NCBI RefSeq assembly: GCF_001039355.2
Contig: NW_019773981.1
Location: forward strand, 263,510 to 327,509
Reading direction: 5' to 3'
Length of the DNA: 64,000 bases
Source of the DNA: Lingula anatina
Taxonomy: Eukaryota; Brachiopoda; Lingulata; Lingulida; Lingulidae
The notes below the pieces were generated by a model. That model worked only from the letters and a program-made list of their open reading frames with translations. It made no database searches and had not been told where the DNA came from. A program made the position numbers and the translations under genes. Position 1 is the stretch's first letter. The number at the start of each line of letters is the position of its first letter. This document shows positions 62,622 through 64,000 of this stretch, in pieces.

Positions 62622-63599
62622 TTATTCTGCAGCAGCACCTTCCACTTCCCCCATGTCGCTTTCCACCTTGACAAAATTTTTCAACAAATTCTGAAGCTCT
62701 TCCAGCAAAGGTTCACAAAGTTTTCGATACCCTTTTTGTGTAAAATGAAGATAATCGTACATGTCCTGTCTTGATATAGACCCATCAGCAGGGTTAAGGA
62801 AAATCCCAGGGTCCACATTGAGAAACTGGGTGTTCACCAGACTGGAAAGTTTCTCTGCAAGAGCTGTGTTTATAGTGGCAATTTTCTCTCGCAGGGGATT
62901 ATGGTGCTGGCCCCTTGGTGGTATACCCTATATGAAATATAAGATACGGAAACTTGTTTGTAGCTTTCTAAAAAGATTTGAAAGTGAAAGCAACAGAGTT
63001 CATGAAAAATACCCCTTTACGCAACATAAGTCGTAATTATGTAAAAAATTATAATAAATAAAAATAAATTAGGATTTTAGATCTCTTACCATAACTATTA
63101 ATTGAGCTTGTGGTTGCTTGTCTCTAATACATTTGACTATTTCTAGGATGCCTTCTGTCACCTGGTCAGCTGTGTGGCCATGGTTGTTTGTTCCTACCAG
63201 TAATACTATTATCTGAAATCACAGTGGGAATAGTATTTACTTTATAGAAATCTTCCGGATGAAACAAAATCACTCCATTCTGCTCAATTCCTTCACCCCA
63301 AATCAACGCAATAATATTTGACTATGACTGGAAAATTCTGGGAGGTATCAGAGTTAAGTCTCATACAGAATTATTCTTTTCCTTCAAATTTTACTAACTC
63401 ACAATTTATGTGCAATTTGTTAAAAATTTATAAAATATTACAAATGAGGTATTCTACATTTTTGAAAATAAACTGTGCTCACTTTAGGATTAATATTGTC
63501 CAATTCTCCGTGTTGCAGCCTCCACAGTACATGCTGTGTCTGGTCAGCACCAATGCCAAAGTTGAGACAGTGAAGGGGAACAAACATCTTTTCCCACAT
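62622..63599 (-). CDS. PAFAH1B2/3: PAF acetylhydrolase 1B catalytic subunit, 3' exons (5' partial)
   Basis: Minus-strand exons 63599-63483, 63212-63090 and 62927-62622 join at codon boundaries. They encode P-L-H-x-L-N-F-G-I-G, H-V-L-W-R-L, then V-G-T-N-N-H, then I-P-P-R-G and D-G-S-I-S-R-Q-D-M-Y-D-Y-L-H-F-T. These are family hallmarks of the cytosolic PAFAH1B2/PAFAH1B3 subunits, GDSL-like serine esterases that release acetate from platelet-activating factor and pair with the LIS1-type regulatory subunit. The catalytic Asp and His are present in D-Y-L-H; the Gly-Asp-Ser nucleophile exon lies beyond the window. The acidic tail ends about 35 residues after that motif, slightly longer than vertebrate forms. 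The upstream exon appears twice (see 63684-63801). Confidence 0.9.
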
Positions 63600-63683
63600 C
63601 TACAAATGTTACAGATATCGCTGAACTTTTTGTGAACTTGAACACTGAGAACTGTTAANTTTTTGAAAATGAACTGTGCTCAC

Positions 63684-63801
63684 TTTAGGATTAATATTGT
63701 CCAATTCTCCGTGTTGTAGCCTCCACAGTACATGTTGTGTCTGGTCAGCACCAATGCCAAAGTTGAGACAGTGAAGGGGAACAAACATCTTTTTCCCACA
63801 T
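63684..63801 (-). pseudogene. PAFAH1B2/3: Second copy of the PAFAH1B exon, frameshifted, across an N
   Basis: Repeats 63483-63599 about 201 bp away, with the surrounding intron sequence also repeated, on the other side of the single N at 63659. It has one extra base in a T run (five Ts near 63790 instead of four), which would shift the frame after the first two or three codons. The most economical reading is an unmerged overlap between contigs with a homopolymer error or allelic difference, not a real second exon. Confidence 0.8.
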
Positions 63802-64000
63802 CTACAAATGTTACAGATATTGCTGAACTTTTTGTGAACTTGAACACTGAGAACTGTTAATATATTCAAACTGACCAACAGTATGCACACTTATTTATGA
63901 CATTTTTAGCATTTCAAGCTAATGTGCATTATTACAAAAGTTCATGAAAAATACAATGAAAAGATGGATAGATGATAAAAAACACATATTAATGGATGCA
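63802..64000 (-). other. PAFAH1B intron, upstream side
   Basis: AT-rich sequence following the duplicated exon; the part up to about 63857 matches sequence left of the N. No exon is recognised before the window ends. Confidence 0.5.

Overview
The window is AT-rich nuclear DNA from an animal. Genes have introns with GT/AG boundaries, several product families are metazoan (USF3-like, RIIa-domain sperm/cilium protein, TLCD5, PAFAH1B, somatomedin-B ectodomain), and cut-and-paste transposons and LINE remnants are common. The SMB plus F-R-N-x-x-C-A-x-C ectodomain style and one dispersed repeat recall lophotrochozoan (mollusc/annelid-like) genomes. That assignment is inference; nothing here fixes the species.

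Layout. 1-423: poly-G and intron. 424-7149 (+): last two exons of a USF3-like bHLH-zipper protein with a 6.3 kb terminal exon, then its 3' UTR. 10445-15070 (-): six-exon RIIa-domain (CABYR-like) gene whose last exon carries 60-bp repeats and one apparent 1-bp deletion. 15071-15888: 0.8 kb divergent promoter interval. 15889-20051 (+): complete four-exon TLCD5 (TMEM136) gene. 20022-36779 and 37423-59352: a tandem segmental duplication whose left edge lies in the last codons of TLCD5. Each unit carries a three-exon minus-strand gene for a secreted or anchored protein with an SMB domain and a receptor-like cysteine-rich ectodomain but no seven-helix region. 62622-63801 (-): 3' exons of a PAFAH1B2/3-type catalytic subunit, with one exon duplicated across a single-N join.

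The duplication shows mobile elements with matching empty sites in the sister copy: an 800-bp element with long inverted repeats and a small ORF (43217-44016), a decayed 1.5 kb Tc1/mariner element with TA duplication (52239-53742), and the two ends of a TTAA-targeting element (49489 and 54481) beside single-N joins. Single Ns at 29985, 49498, 54470 and 63659 mark assembly joins; two are flanked by repeated sequence that is probably artefactual, and 49499-54469 looks like a separately placed contig carrying a third, partial copy of the unit.

The genes do not form an evident pathway. The only likely functional pairing is the head-to-head RIIa-gene/TLCD5 promoter. No tRNA, rRNA or CRISPR array was recognised.
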